Source of the DNA: an uncultured Flavobacteriaceae bacterium
GTDB lineage: Bacteria; Bacteroidota; Bacteroidia; Flavobacteriales; Flavobacteriaceae
DNA length: 64,000 nt
Assembly (NCBI GenBank): GCA_913020295.1
Contig: CAJWAA010000001.1
Span: 234,052 to 298,051 of the forward strand
Direction: 5' to 3'
The notes under the pieces are model-generated. The model saw only the letters and a program-made list of their open reading frames with translations. It searched no databases and was not told where the DNA came from. A program made the position numbers and the translations under genes. The first letter of the stretch is position 1; each line of letters starts with the position of its first letter. Shown here piece after piece: positions 27,047 to 36,485 of this stretch.

Positions 27047-28369
27047 ATGAATTGGGATAATCTATTGAAGCTCAAGAGGTTTGGCGATCTCAAAGACCGG
27101 CCAAGGTTAGCTCAAAACGATACGCGTTTAGGTTTTGAAGTTGATTACGATCGCATAGTATTTTCTAGTGCTTTCAGAAGTTTACAAGACAAAACACAGG
27201 TCATTCCTTTTTCAAAAACAGACTTTGTTCACACGCGGCTTACCCATAGCTTGGAGGTTTCAGTAGTTGGGAGAAGTTTGGGGAGAATGGCGGGTAAAAA
27301 TATTTTGGAGAAACACCCACATTTATCAAAAGATTTGGGTTACAGAATCAACGATTTTGGTTCCATTGTAGCTGCTGCAGCACTATCTCACGACATCGGT
27401 AATCCTCCTTTTGGCCACAGCGGTGAAAAAGCCATCGGCCACTACTTTTTGAATGGAAAAGGGGCCAACTTTAAATCGAAACTAACTGACGAAGAATACC
27501 AAGATCTATGTTCATTCGAAGGGAACGCCAACGGGTTTAAGATCCTGACAGAAAGTAAAGCGGGAACTCCCGGAGGTTTACGTCTAAGTTATGCTACCTT
27601 AGGAGCCTTTATCAAATATCCTAAAGCCAGTTTGCCCCATCAACCCACTGATCACGTTGCTCACAAAAAATATGGTTTTTTTCAAGCACAAAAATCATTC
27701 TTTGATTTACTTTCTTATGACCTAGGATTAGCTGATTCCAAAACAGCATATAGGCATCCACTTGCATATTTGGTGGAAGCCGCCGATGATATATGCTACA
27801 CCATTATCGACTTTGAGGATGGCATTCATCTTGGCTGGATTGAAGAAGAATATGCCTTGGAATACCTGATCAATTTAGTCAAAGAAGACATGGACACCCT
27901 CAAATATTCTAAACTTAAACATCGTACACAAAGACTGGCTTATCTGAGATCATTGGCCATAAACAGCCTTATAAAAGACGCGGTAAGGGTTTTTACTGAA
28001 AATGAAACCAATATACTTAATGGAAGCTTTGGCAATGCGTTATTGGAAAAAAGTCAATACAAAGCTCAAATTAAAGACATAATTGATCTAAGTGTTGAGA
28101 AAATCTACTGCTCAGAGGAGGTGATTCAAAAAGAGATTGTTGGTTATAAAGTAATCACTGCACTGCTAGATGCTTTTGTCACTGCTTCGTCCAATACTTT
28201 TTTCAATAAGGACAATAGCTATGACCAACTCCTAATGGAGTTGATCCCTGAAAATGAAGAACTCCCTGCCAAAAATCTTTATCAAACCCTGCTCAACGCA
28301 AGTTGTTATGTGGCCAGCTTGACCGATGGAAAAGCTACCCTATTAGCAGAAAAAATTGGCTTTAAATAG
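27047..28369 (+). CDS. dgt: Deoxyguanosinetriphosphate triphosphohydrolase (dGTPase family)
   Basis: A 440-residue HD-domain enzyme that hydrolyses dGTP (possibly other dNTPs) to the nucleoside and triphosphate. The first metal His is in RLTHSLEVSVVGRSL near residue 66. The HD pair is in ALSHDIGNPPFGHSGE near 115, and the later metal Asp in LVEAADDICYTIID near 245. The N-terminal RPRLAQNDTR and SAFRSLQDKTQV match the dGTPase group. It lowers dNTP pools, the opposite of the NrdAB enzyme encoded 8 kb away. Confidence 0.94.
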   Translation: MNWDNLLKLKRFGDLKDRPRLAQNDTRLGFEVDYDRIVFSSAFRSLQDKTQVIPFSKTDFVHTRLTHSLEVSVVGRSLGRMAGKNILEKHPHLSKDLGYRINDFGSIVAAAALSHDIGNPPFGHSGEKAIGHYFLNGKGANFKSKLTDEEYQDLCSFEGNANGFKILTESKAGTPGGLRLSYATLGAFIKYPKASLPHQPTDHVAHKKYGFFQAQKSFFDLLSYDLGLADSKTAYRHPLAYLVEAADDICYTIIDFEDGIHLGWIEEEYALEYLINLVKEDMDTLKYSKLKHRTQRLAYLRSLAINSLIKDAVRVFTENETNILNGSFGNALLEKSQYKAQIKDIIDLSVEKIYCSEEVIQKEIVGYKVITALLDAFVTASSNTFFNKDNSYDQLLMELIPENEELPAKNLYQTLLNASCYVASLTDGKATLLAEKIGFK

Positions 28370-28423
28370 TATTTAAAAATATATTTTCATTTTCAGTTTA
28401 TAACTTTGAGCTAAATTTTGTTA

Positions 28424-29647
28424 ATGCGCTGGATCCCTTTTATTATTCTTTTAATTCTCCTACAGTGGTATGCCTTTCAGGCACTGAAAACTCTAACTCA
28501 TAATAAAATATGGTGGGTCTTGTATGGATTGATCGTTACACTAATAATAGGAAGTTTTTTGTATCAAATATTCAACTTCGATCGTACTGTGGGTTGGACC
28601 CCGGGTATTAACTATACTATTGGTTGGTTTATCGCTTTGGTCACTGGTCAGCTCGTCTTGATTCCTCTACTCTTTTTTGAGGATTTGAGCAGAATTGCCA
28701 TAGGTATTTACCGTTTTTTCAGTACCGAACAAAAATTTTACCTCCCTGAACGCAGAAAATTTATTACGCAAATAGCCTTGACACTGAGTGCTGTTCCTTT
28801 TGCTACTTTGCTATATGGTATGTATAAAGGTCGATATAACTACAGGGTTTTGCGCTATACCCTAGAATATGATTCTTTACCAGAAAGTTTTGATGGTTTT
28901 CAAATCACACAAATTTCTGATTTGCATTGTGGCAGTTTCGACAACTTTAAAAAAGTAGCTTATGGAATAGATTTAATCAATAAGCAAAAATCTGATTTAC
29001 TTCTTTTTACAGGTGACATGGTCAACAATAAATCATCTGAAGCACGACCTTGGGTAGAAAAGCTCTCTGAGTTAGAAGCTCCCTATGGTAAATTTTCTGT
29101 TCTTGGAAACCACGATTACGGCGATTACAGTCAATGGGAGAGCGAAGCTGCAAAACAAAAAAATATGGAGGAAATGTATCAAATCCATGAAGATATGGGC
29201 TTTAATCTATTGCTTAATGAAAGCCGATACATAGAAAAAAATGGTGAAAAACTCGCCTTAATAGGAGTAGAGAATTGGGGCGCAGGAAGGTTCAAAAAGG
29301 CTGGAGACATAGAAAAATCTATTGCAAAGATTCATCCCCACGATTTTAAAATCTTACTCAGTCATGATCCCTCCCATTGGGAGGCAGAGGTCCTTTCCCA
29401 TCCACATCCCTTTCATCTTACCTTGAGTGGTCATACTCATGGTTTCCAATTTGGAATTGAGATTCCTGGTTGGGTCAAATGGAGTCCCATTCAGTGGAGG
29501 TACAAACATTGGGCTGGTATTTATGAAGAAAAAGAGCAAAAGCTAAATGTCAATCGAGGCTTTGGCTATTTGGCTTATCCTGGAAGAGTGGGAATATGGC
29601 CTGAGATCACCGTAATTACCTTGAAAAAGAAGAATCTATTGATTTAA
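28424..29647 (+). CDS. Membrane-anchored metallophosphoesterase
   Basis: A 407-residue protein with four hydrophobic segments in the first 130 residues and a calcineurin-like phosphoesterase domain in the rest. Metal motifs are in order: ISDLHCGS (D-x-H), FTGDMVNNK (GD), VLGNHDYGD (GNHD) and LSGHTHGFQFG (GHTH). The ATG at 28424 is preferred to the TTG two codons upstream. The substrate is unknown; relatives act on phospholipid-linked or cyclic nucleotide substrates at the membrane. It lies 54 bases after dgt on the same strand. Confidence 0.9.
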   Translation: MRWIPFIILLILLQWYAFQALKTLTHNKIWWVLYGLIVTLIIGSFLYQIFNFDRTVGWTPGINYTIGWFIALVTGQLVLIPLLFFEDLSRIAIGIYRFFSTEQKFYLPERRKFITQIALTLSAVPFATLLYGMYKGRYNYRVLRYTLEYDSLPESFDGFQITQISDLHCGSFDNFKKVAYGIDLINKQKSDLLLFTGDMVNNKSSEARPWVEKLSELEAPYGKFSVLGNHDYGDYSQWESEAAKQKNMEEMYQIHEDMGFNLLLNESRYIEKNGEKLALIGVENWGAGRFKKAGDIEKSIAKIHPHDFKILLSHDPSHWEAEVLSHPHPFHLTLSGHTHGFQFGIEIPGWVKWSPIQWRYKHWAGIYEEKEQKLNVNRGFGYLAYPGRVGIWPEITVITLKKKNLLI

Positions 29648-29697
29648 TCGTAAAAAAAACTACATTTGCTTTCGAGAACCCATGAAATTGTTGAGAT

Positions 29698-29994
29698 ATG
29701 TCAAAATTTGGTGAACTCATTGACGACAAATTACCGCTGCTTTTAGTTTTTTACAATGCAGAGGATAATATTTCTGATTCCATGCATCCTATACTGAAGG
29801 ATGTTGCCGCAGCTATGGGAGATAAAGGTAAAGTCATCAAAATCGATACGGAAAAAAATACTAAACTCTCAGACGCCCTTAGAGTCAAGGTGCTACCAAC
29901 ACTAATGATCTACAAACTTGGTGAAATGGTATGGAGACAAAGCGGTGAGCAGGATGCCAATACGCTGATCAGTCTGATGCAAGATCATCTTTAA
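29698..29994 (+). CDS. Thioredoxin-fold protein lacking the CxxC motif
   Basis: A 98-residue protein with the thioredoxin pattern: LLLVFYNAED at the place of the active-site strand, VIKIDTEKN as the next strand, and the cis-Pro loop VKVLPTLMIYKLGEMV. The position of WCGPC is occupied by AEDNISDSM, so there is no redox pair and no cysteine at all. It may act as a binding or scaffold protein. It lies 50 bases after the phosphoesterase and is convergent with the GT117 gene. Confidence 0.78.
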   Translation: MSKFGELIDDKLPLLLVFYNAEDNISDSMHPILKDVAAAMGDKGKVIKIDTEKNTKLSDALRVKVLPTLMIYKLGEMVWRQSGEQDANTLISLMQDHL

Positions 29995-29998
29995 ATTA

Positions 29999-32900
29999 TT
30001 ACTTAGGGGCACCTTCCTCTAATTCAAATTGCTCCATGGATTGATCAAATCGTTTTTGTAAACTCTGTGCAAATTCTGAACCTCCCATGAGTTCAACATA
30101 ATAAATCAACTCTTGAAAGTCAAGTACTTCTGCTTTTATACGGTCAAAGAACATCTTCCGATTACTTTTAGAAAACTTGGCAATCATACCAAAACGCTCC
30201 TCATATTGAAATACAATTGATTCTGCCAATTCTTCAGCCTTTTCCTTTTGACCTGAAAGGTAATATCCTTCCACAAAATCTGTAAGTGAGGTGTAATAAT
30301 CGTAAGCACCGTAGAGATTCATAAAGGGTTGAATGGAGGATATAAAATGATCCAATTCTATTTTCAAAAGTTCTCGATCTTCATGGATCAGGATAGCCTC
30401 CATCAAGGTTCTGTAACGTTCAATCTGAGTTATGATCTCTTCTCCCATCATCAGTTGATCACCGCTAGTTAGGGAACTAAAATAATCTAACTCGTCACTA
30501 TACTTAATAGCTACTTTTTTGGCTAGTTGCTGGGCAGACTTAGTTGATTCCAGACGATAATAAATGTCCACAAAAGGAACCAGTAAACTATAATATCCAA
30601 AATAATCTAAGGGCATTTTTTCCATTGCTAGATCAAGGATATTTTTTGCTTTTTCATTTTTGTCTTCCTCGACCAATTTTTCGGCTAAGCGAGCCATGTT
30701 ACTTCTGAAGGAAATGCTATTTTTTCGGGTTTCAATATCATGATATATATCAGGACTTTCAGAATTCCCCCAACTCCAATTCATCACAATATCATACATC
30801 AAATCTGCATCCAAACGACCCATTATATATGGATTCTCTGAATTTTGTGGAGTTCTGATTGGCACCAGTTTATAGACCAATCCCTCCAATTGTAAGTAAT
30901 CCTTCATCCATATATACTCTGAATCAGCATAGCTTCCTCCAGTAAAATATATGGGTCTGTTCCAGTCATTATTGGCCAAAATATCCAACATCATGATCTG
31001 ATTTTTAGTCATCCCACCCTCAGGTAAATCAATATCTATGTAAGGAACAATCAATGCTTGGTCTTCAGATTTTACCACACCACTTTTCAAAACGTTTTCT
31101 TTATTGACATTCACCCTTATTTTATTGGTGGGATAAAAGACCATTTCCTGGGTTCCTTTGGGTAAACGATTGGGGTCGTCTCCAGCTTGTTGCAATAGGC
31201 TTCTGTATTTTGTTCTGGGGTGATCACTTGCAACCCAATTCATAAAATCTTTGATGTCCCATCGAACAGAGTCCAAAAGTGACTCGTGCTTAATATAATC
31301 GCGAATACCATAGGCGTAAAGAGGGTGGGTCATTTGAGAGGGTATGGGGTCACTCTCATAAGTTTTTCTTTTCAGCTGATCAATGTACCAGTCTGTTGCC
31401 AATAGTGAAGTATTGATCGTTTTTACATCGGTGCGATAGCCCTCGATCTCTTGCGCATACCACAAGGCAAAAGTGTCATTGTCCCCAATGGTAAAAATCA
31501 TGGCTCCAACATCTTTTTGAATAGATTGTAAATAGGACTTAGCCATAGACTGAGCAGTATATCGACCCGATCGGTCATGGTCATCCCAGTTTTCAAAGGC
31601 CATCAATAAAGGAACTGCCATAAAACAAATGGTCACTACCAGTGGTGCAACGACTTTTGATTTGATGTAAGTCCTAGCTTTATGAGACAAATAAAAAGCA
31701 CCCATACCGATCCACAAAGCAAAGACATAGAATGATCCAACTAAAGCATAATCTCGTTCGCGTGGCTCGAAAGGACGCTCATTCAAGTAAATCTTCAAAG
31801 CTAATCCGGTGAACAAAAAGAAAAGCAACAGCACCCAAAAACGCTTTGGATCCTGTTGATACACAAATATCAAGCCTACCAAACCCAACAAAAAGGGAAA
31901 GAAAAAATAGGTATTTCGAGCTTTGTTATTCCTTGCATCCTCAGAGATTTCAGACTGATTCCCCAATCTTAGATTATCAATAAGTGGGATTCCACTGATC
32001 CAATTCCCATTTAATACATTATAAGTCCCTGCGATATCATTTTGTCTACCGGTAAAATTCCACATAAAATACCGCCAATACATATAACCGATTTGGTATT
32101 GAAATAGAAATTGAAGAGAGCTCCAAAAGCTTGGTTTTTCAATTTCTAAGTATGGAGAAAGTGATCTTAAAAACTTATGATAATCATCTCCATTCACAAC
32201 TCCATCAAGGATATCCTCTCTAAATTCATCCACACGACTTTTCAACATCTCGTTGTTCTGATATTCCGGTGCTATTGAAAATTCAAGTGGCCCGGTAAAA
32301 TTCATATAATTGCCAGCGTGCTCAGAACTCCATAACCTTGGTAAAAAACCACGATGTTTGCTGTTGGAATTGATTTTAGCTTTTTCCCAATGATTGACAA
32401 TAATATATTTTCCTTTTTTATAATCTCTCTCATATTTTGGTTTATCGTCAATATATGGTTCAGTCTCATCTTGCCCAGCATAGATGTCAGAAAAAAGAGG
32501 TCCATAAAATAGATGAGTCTCGGGATATTGCTCTAAATTATAGTAAGCTAAAAGTGCACGAGCGTCAGCAGGTGAATTTTCATTGATTACGGTATTAGCA
32601 TTTGCCCTTATGGGAATCATTAGCCAAGAGGAAAAACCCATTAGTAAAAAAAGGATGCAAAGAATTGACGTATTTACGTTGACCCATTTTTGACGTCGAG
32701 TATACCGTAAACTGTAATAGAAGAATAAAACGAAACATAAACCCGCAATAAGCGTACCACTGTTAAAGGGCAATCCTATTTTATTGACAAAGAAAACTTC
32801 TGAATTTCCAAAAAACGCAAGAGTGGTAGGCAATAGTAGTTTAAAAATGAATAGAAGAACAGCGACAGAAATCACATTAGCTAAAAGAAAACTTTTGACG

Positions 32901-33544
32901 GTTACTTTCGGAGTATTTTTAAAATAATAAATCATCCCAATAGCAGGTATTGTCAATAGTCCCATAAAGTGAACCCCAAAAGACAAACCAATTATAAATG
33001 AAATCAACAACAACCAGCGATCTCCTCGAGGAGTATTCATATCCTGCTCCCATCGAAGACCCAACCAAAAAAGAAGGGAGAGTATAAAAGTGGCCATGGC
33101 ATATACCTCAGCTTCAACGGCATTAAACCAAAAACTATCGGAAAAACAGAAAGCTAATGCCCCCACCGTAGCACTTCCAAAAAAGGTAAAGCGTTCATTT
33201 ATATTATCAAGAGTCTGAAATACCGGTATTTTTTTCATTAGTAAAGTCAGTGTCCAATAAAGGAATAACACCGTGAAAGCACTGGAAAAAACAGACATGT
33301 AATTGACCATCAGAGCAATGTTTTCGGGTGAAGTGGAAAAAAGAGCAAAAAAAGCACCCATCATCTGAAATAGTGGGGCTCCGGGAGGATGACCCACTTG
33401 AAGCTTGGCGGCAGTAGCGATATACTCACCAGCATCCCAGAAACTGGCAGTAGGCTCGACTGTAAGACCAAAGGTTGTCAGGGCAATGAAAAAAATACCC
33501 CATCCAAAACATCTATTCCACAATTGGAAAGTACTCAAGGACAT
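29999..33544 (-). CDS. DUF2723 / GT117 family membrane protein
   Basis: A 1181-residue protein with an N-terminal multi-helix membrane region (DUF2723), beginning WFGW-like and containing TVEPTASFWDAGEYIATA and LQVGHPPGAPLFQMMGAFF, the most conserved part of the family. A further membrane block spans about 520-660, and a long soluble C-terminus follows with helical repeats after about residue 920. GT117 proteins are assigned as glycosyltransferases acting at the membrane, probably with lipid-linked sugars; the precise product here is unknown. It is transcribed alone on the minus strand. Confidence 0.9.
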   Translation of the reverse strand: MSLSTFQLWNRCFGWGIFFIALTTFGLTVEPTASFWDAGEYIATAAKLQVGHPPGAPLFQMMGAFFALFSTSPENIALMVNYMSVFSSAFTVLFLYWTLTLLMKKIPVFQTLDNINERFTFFGSATVGALAFCFSDSFWFNAVEAEVYAMATFILSLLFWLGLRWEQDMNTPRGDRWLLLISFIIGLSFGVHFMGLLTIPAIGMIYYFKNTPKVTVKSFLLANVISVAVLLFIFKLLLPTTLAFFGNSEVFFVNKIGLPFNSGTLIAGLCFVLFFYYSLRYTRRQKWVNVNTSILCILFLLMGFSSWLMIPIRANANTVINENSPADARALLAYYNLEQYPETHLFYGPLFSDIYAGQDETEPYIDDKPKYERDYKKGKYIIVNHWEKAKINSNSKHRGFLPRLWSSEHAGNYMNFTGPLEFSIAPEYQNNEMLKSRVDEFREDILDGVVNGDDYHKFLRSLSPYLEIEKPSFWSSLQFLFQYQIGYMYWRYFMWNFTGRQNDIAGTYNVLNGNWISGIPLIDNLRLGNQSEISEDARNNKARNTYFFFPFLLGLVGLIFVYQQDPKRFWVLLLFFLFTGLALKIYLNERPFEPRERDYALVGSFYVFALWIGMGAFYLSHKARTYIKSKVVAPLVVTICFMAVPLLMAFENWDDHDRSGRYTAQSMAKSYLQSIQKDVGAMIFTIGDNDTFALWYAQEIEGYRTDVKTINTSLLATDWYIDQLKRKTYESDPIPSQMTHPLYAYGIRDYIKHESLLDSVRWDIKDFMNWVASDHPRTKYRSLLQQAGDDPNRLPKGTQEMVFYPTNKIRVNVNKENVLKSGVVKSEDQALIVPYIDIDLPEGGMTKNQIMMLDILANNDWNRPIYFTGGSYADSEYIWMKDYLQLEGLVYKLVPIRTPQNSENPYIMGRLDADLMYDIVMNWSWGNSESPDIYHDIETRKNSISFRSNMARLAEKLVEEDKNEKAKNILDLAMEKMPLDYFGYYSLLVPFVDIYYRLESTKSAQQLAKKVAIKYSDELDYFSSLTSGDQLMMGEEIITQIERYRTLMEAILIHEDRELLKIELDHFISSIQPFMNLYGAYDYYTSLTDFVEGYYLSGQKEKAEELAESIVFQYEERFGMIAKFSKSNRKMFFDRIKAEVLDFQELIYYVELMGGSEFAQSLQKRFDQSMEQFELEEGAPK

Positions 33545-33634
33545 ATATTATTTTTGTTTCACGAATGTATGAATTATATAAAAAATAAGGCTTTTGCTCA
33601 TTAATTTAGTTTAGTAGATTTTTAAAACGAATTG

Positions 33635-33665
33635 TTTGACAACAGAAAACTTTAATATAAATTTG
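33635..33665 (+). promoter_or_regulatory. tRNA-Gln promoter, exact Bacteroidota consensus
   Basis: TTTG at 33635-33638, then exactly 19 bases, then TAAATTTG at 33658-33665. This matches the -33/-7 consensus of the Bacteroidota primary sigma factor at every defined base. The start site would fall about 33671, a few bases before the tRNA. Confidence 0.78.
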
Positions 33666-33676
33666 CAAGGCATTTA

Positions 33677-33749
33677 TGGCCTATGGTGTAACTGGCAACA
33701 CGTCTGATTTTGGTTCAGAAGAGTCTAGGTTCGATCCCTAGTAGGCCAA
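33677..33749 (+). tRNA. tRNA-Gln (anticodon TTG)
   Basis: The sequence folds as a cloverleaf. The 7-base acceptor stem is TGGCCTA/TAGGCCA. The anticodon stem TCTGA/TCAGA holds loop TTTTGGT with anticodon TTG at positions 34-36. The T arm is CTAGG-TTCGATC-CCTAG. The 3' CCA is not encoded, and the discriminator base is A at 33749. It has its own consensus promoter and is followed by a hairpin terminator. Confidence 0.96.
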
Positions 33750-33763
33750 CAAGTATTTATCAT

Positions 33764-33795
33764 AACCTCCATTTTTTACAGGGGGTTTTGTTTTT
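33764..33795 (+). terminator. Terminator after tRNA-Gln
   Basis: AACCTCC (33764-33770) pairs with GGGGGTT (33781-33787) with one G-T pair, around a 10-base loop. It is followed by a T-rich run broken by a single G. It ends the tRNA transcript. Confidence 0.6.
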
Positions 33796-33863
33796 CTAGG
33801 CGTTTTTTCCCTCCTATTTAATTTTATAAATATCTATTTTTTTAATAATGAAAATAGATGATT

Positions 33864-34487
33864 CTAACCGTCACCACCTCCACCACCTCCGTCACCGCTG
33901 CCACCACTGCCACCATCTACTGCTCCATCTCCAGCATAAATCGCGCCAATATCTCCTCCTGCTGAGGGTAAATTATTTATATTAATTTGAAATTCATCTA
34001 ATACAAGACTTACAAGCTTGGGATCAATTTTTTTAGGAAGTCTTGATTCAGATAGGCTTCCATTTTTTAAATTTAAAATATATGCTTTTTTTGAATTATA
34101 GATATAGTAATTACTTTTTAGTAAAATTGCTTTTGATGAGGACCATCTAAAGGGAGATTTAATTCTAAATATTTCCTCTCCAGAATTAATATTTACGCCA
34201 ACAAAAAACTTTTTTTTATTGTAAAAAATTAGAGTTTGACCAACAATATGAATAGAGTAAAATATATCTTCAATTTCCCATAGTTTTATCCCTTTTTGAA
34301 AATCTACAATATGAGAGAAAGATTTTCCCCAATTGGAATATGTTGTTACAAAAACATAATTTTCAACTCTGGATAAACCACTGACCTTATGTCTAAAATC
34401 TATTTCCCATTCGTAATTATTATTATTTGAATTATATTTTACAACCTTTTTTTTCTCAGAAAATAGAATACTTTCACTTATTATCAT
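33864..34487 (-). CDS. Hypothetical protein with propeller-like repeats and Gly/Asp tail
   Basis: A 207-residue protein I do not recognise. Residues 1-165 are beta-rich, with repeated strands ending in conserved Trp or aromatic positions (YEWEIDFRHKVSGL, GIKLWEIEDI, GEEIFRIKSPFRW), like a few blades of a PQQ-type propeller. The last 30 residues are almost entirely Gly, Asp, Ser and Ala (GDGAVDGGSGGSGDGGG). There is no signal peptide at the ATG used. It stands alone beside tRNA-Gln in AT-rich DNA. It may be a fragment of a longer propeller protein. Confidence 0.55.
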   Translation of the reverse strand: MIISESILFSEKKKVVKYNSNNNNYEWEIDFRHKVSGLSRVENYVFVTTYSNWGKSFSHIVDFQKGIKLWEIEDIFYSIHIVGQTLIFYNKKKFFVGVNINSGEEIFRIKSPFRWSSSKAILLKSNYYIYNSKKAYILNLKNGSLSESRLPKKIDPKLVSLVLDEFQININNLPSAGGDIGAIYAGDGAVDGGSGGSGDGGGGGGDG

Positions 34488-35013
34488 TCCTGTAAATTTA
34501 TATTTTTCTTAATATCTAATATATTGAGAATTGGTTTAAAAAAAACCTTTATTTGGGTAGATATTTATAAAATTATTAATCAAGCTCCAGGTCTTATTAA
34601 TTTAATTTTTAAATCATCTTAAAATTCTATAAAGTTGTCTTTAGATGAATTTTATAGTTATTCATGGATAGATTAAAATATCTTTTGATTTTATTACCCA
34701 CATAAATGCTTAATCAGTTATTCCAGATTTAAATAGTTTCTAAATTTATTATTTAAAACATTTCTTCATCTTTCATATACTTGATATCAATAAGGTTAAA
34801 AATTCAATAAAAGGGACTTTATTATTGATAACGTTTCCTGTTTTTTGGTATAAAAAAAATTAGTGTTCGTATAAATATAGATTTGAGTTGATTAATTATG
34901 TTTCAAATTTAAAAAAAACTAATATAGGCTTTAGTGAAGTCTTTATTAACATAATATCGAAAGCCTCTAATTGAAGTTAAATTTCGAAAACCTTTAAAAT
35001 CAATATTTATAAA
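34488..35013. other. AT-rich intergenic region, no gene seen
   Basis: 526 very AT-rich bases between the Gly-rich hypothetical and the DUF1501 gene. Only short reading frames without starts are visible. One runs on in frame for about 33 codons after the DUF1501 stop, but nothing supports it as coding. No hairpin with a T run was found. Confidence 0.55.
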
Positions 35014-36474
35014 TTATAGTAGTAAATCATTTATCACTTTACCATGAACGTCAGTCAATCTGTAACGTCTCCCCTGGTGTTTGAAAGTTAATTTTTCATG
35101 GTTAATACCCATAAGGTGAAGGAGTGTTGCCTGGAAGTCATGAACATGCACAGGGTTTTCTACAACATTGTAACTAAAATCATCAGTTTTTCCATAAACA
35201 AGACCCTTTTTTACTCCTGCCCCGGCCATCCACATTGTAAAACAACCCGGATGATGATCCCTTCCGTAGTTTTCGGCGGTAAGCCTTCCCTGCGAAAAAC
35301 TAGTTCTTCCAAATTCACCTCCCCAGATCACTAATGTATCTTCCAACAATCCCCTTTGTTTTAGATCTTTAATTAATCCCGCTGTTGCCTGGTCTGTATC
35401 TTGGGCTTGTTTCTTAATTTGAGAGGGTAAGTTTCCATGCTGATCCCATCCTGTATGATACAACTGTATGAATTTGACATCTCTTTCAGCTAGTCTTCTG
35501 GCCTGCAGGCAATTGTAAGCATAAGTGCCAGGAATTTTGGCATCATCCCCATATATATCATAGATATATTGAGGTTCTTGTTTTACGTTGAGCGCGTCAG
35601 GAACCGACTGTTGCATTCTGTAGGCCATTTCATACTGCTTGATTTGAGAGAGAATTTTTGGATCTTGATAGCTGTCAAACTGTAAATGGTTTAATTCGTT
35701 GATGTAGTCAATGGCCCTTTTTCGATCGTTGTGATTTATCCCGTGCGGGTTATTGAGATAAAGAACAGGTTCTTTTCCCGACCTCAATTGCACACCCTGA
35801 TGATGTGCGGGAAGAAAACCATTACTCCAGGAGGCGGAATTAAGTGGTTGTGCCCCGGAGTGAGACTTAGAAACCAACACAATAAAATCAGGTAAATCTT
35901 TATTATCGCTTCCTAGACCATAACTCAACCATGATCCTATTGAGGGTCTGCCTGTAAGTTGAGAACCGGTTTGAACAAACATAACTGCAGGTTCGTGATT
36001 GATTGCATCAGTATACATAGATTTGATGATACAAAGTTCATCGATGATACCTGCAGTATAGGGAAAAAGTTCACTCACCCATGCTCCTGATTGTCCATAT
36101 TGTTTGAAATCATAAATGGATTTGACAAGTGGATAGGAAGACTGACCTTCAACCATCCCCGAGTTTCTTTGGGTTTGTTTTAAGGATTTAGGGATTTCCT
36201 GACCGTGCCATTTTGATAATTCCGGTTTGTAATCATAGGTCTCTATCTGTGAAGGACCTCCACTTTGAAATAAATATATCACCCGCTTTGCCCTTGGAAC
36301 AAAATGAGGGGTTCTCCCCGCCAAAGGATTCATTTGAGGGATAATGTTTTGAGCTGAACTAAATTTGGGACCCAAAAGAGAGGACAACGCAATAGACCCA
36401 AACCCCAATGATGATTTTTTTAAAAAATCTCGCCTTGAAGTAGCTTCTAATTTATGCTTTGAAAAATCATCCAT
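35014..36474 (-). CDS. DUF1501 family protein (Tat-exported, sulfatase-like fold)
   Basis: A 486-residue protein with a twin-arginine signal (SRRDFLKKSSLGFGSIALSS) at residues 13-32. Family segments include RAKRVIYLFQSGGPSQIETYD, WGGEFGRTSFSQG and GRDHHPGCFTMWMAGAGVK, with metal-like Asp and His residues as in the alkaline-phosphatase/sulfatase fold. Function is not established. DUF1501 genes are typically paired with DUF1549/DUF1553 genes, as here: the partner ends 11 bases upstream on the same strand, implying one transcript and a periplasmic complex. Confidence 0.9.
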   Translation of the reverse strand: MDDFSKHKLEATSRRDFLKKSSLGFGSIALSSLLGPKFSSAQNIIPQMNPLAGRTPHFVPRAKRVIYLFQSGGPSQIETYDYKPELSKWHGQEIPKSLKQTQRNSGMVEGQSSYPLVKSIYDFKQYGQSGAWVSELFPYTAGIIDELCIIKSMYTDAINHEPAVMFVQTGSQLTGRPSIGSWLSYGLGSDNKDLPDFIVLVSKSHSGAQPLNSASWSNGFLPAHHQGVQLRSGKEPVLYLNNPHGINHNDRKRAIDYINELNHLQFDSYQDPKILSQIKQYEMAYRMQQSVPDALNVKQEPQYIYDIYGDDAKIPGTYAYNCLQARRLAERDVKFIQLYHTGWDQHGNLPSQIKKQAQDTDQATAGLIKDLKQRGLLEDTLVIWGGEFGRTSFSQGRLTAENYGRDHHPGCFTMWMAGAGVKKGLVYGKTDDFSYNVVENPVHVHDFQATLLHLMGINHEKLTFKHQGRRYRLTDVHGKVINDLLL

Positions 36475-36485
36475 ACTTAAAAAGT

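Noticed and set aside
34921..35016. In-frame extension of about 33 codons after the DUF1501 stop
   Set aside because: DUF1501 proteins end near this stop; the extension has no domain and could be chance. No sign of programmed read-through.
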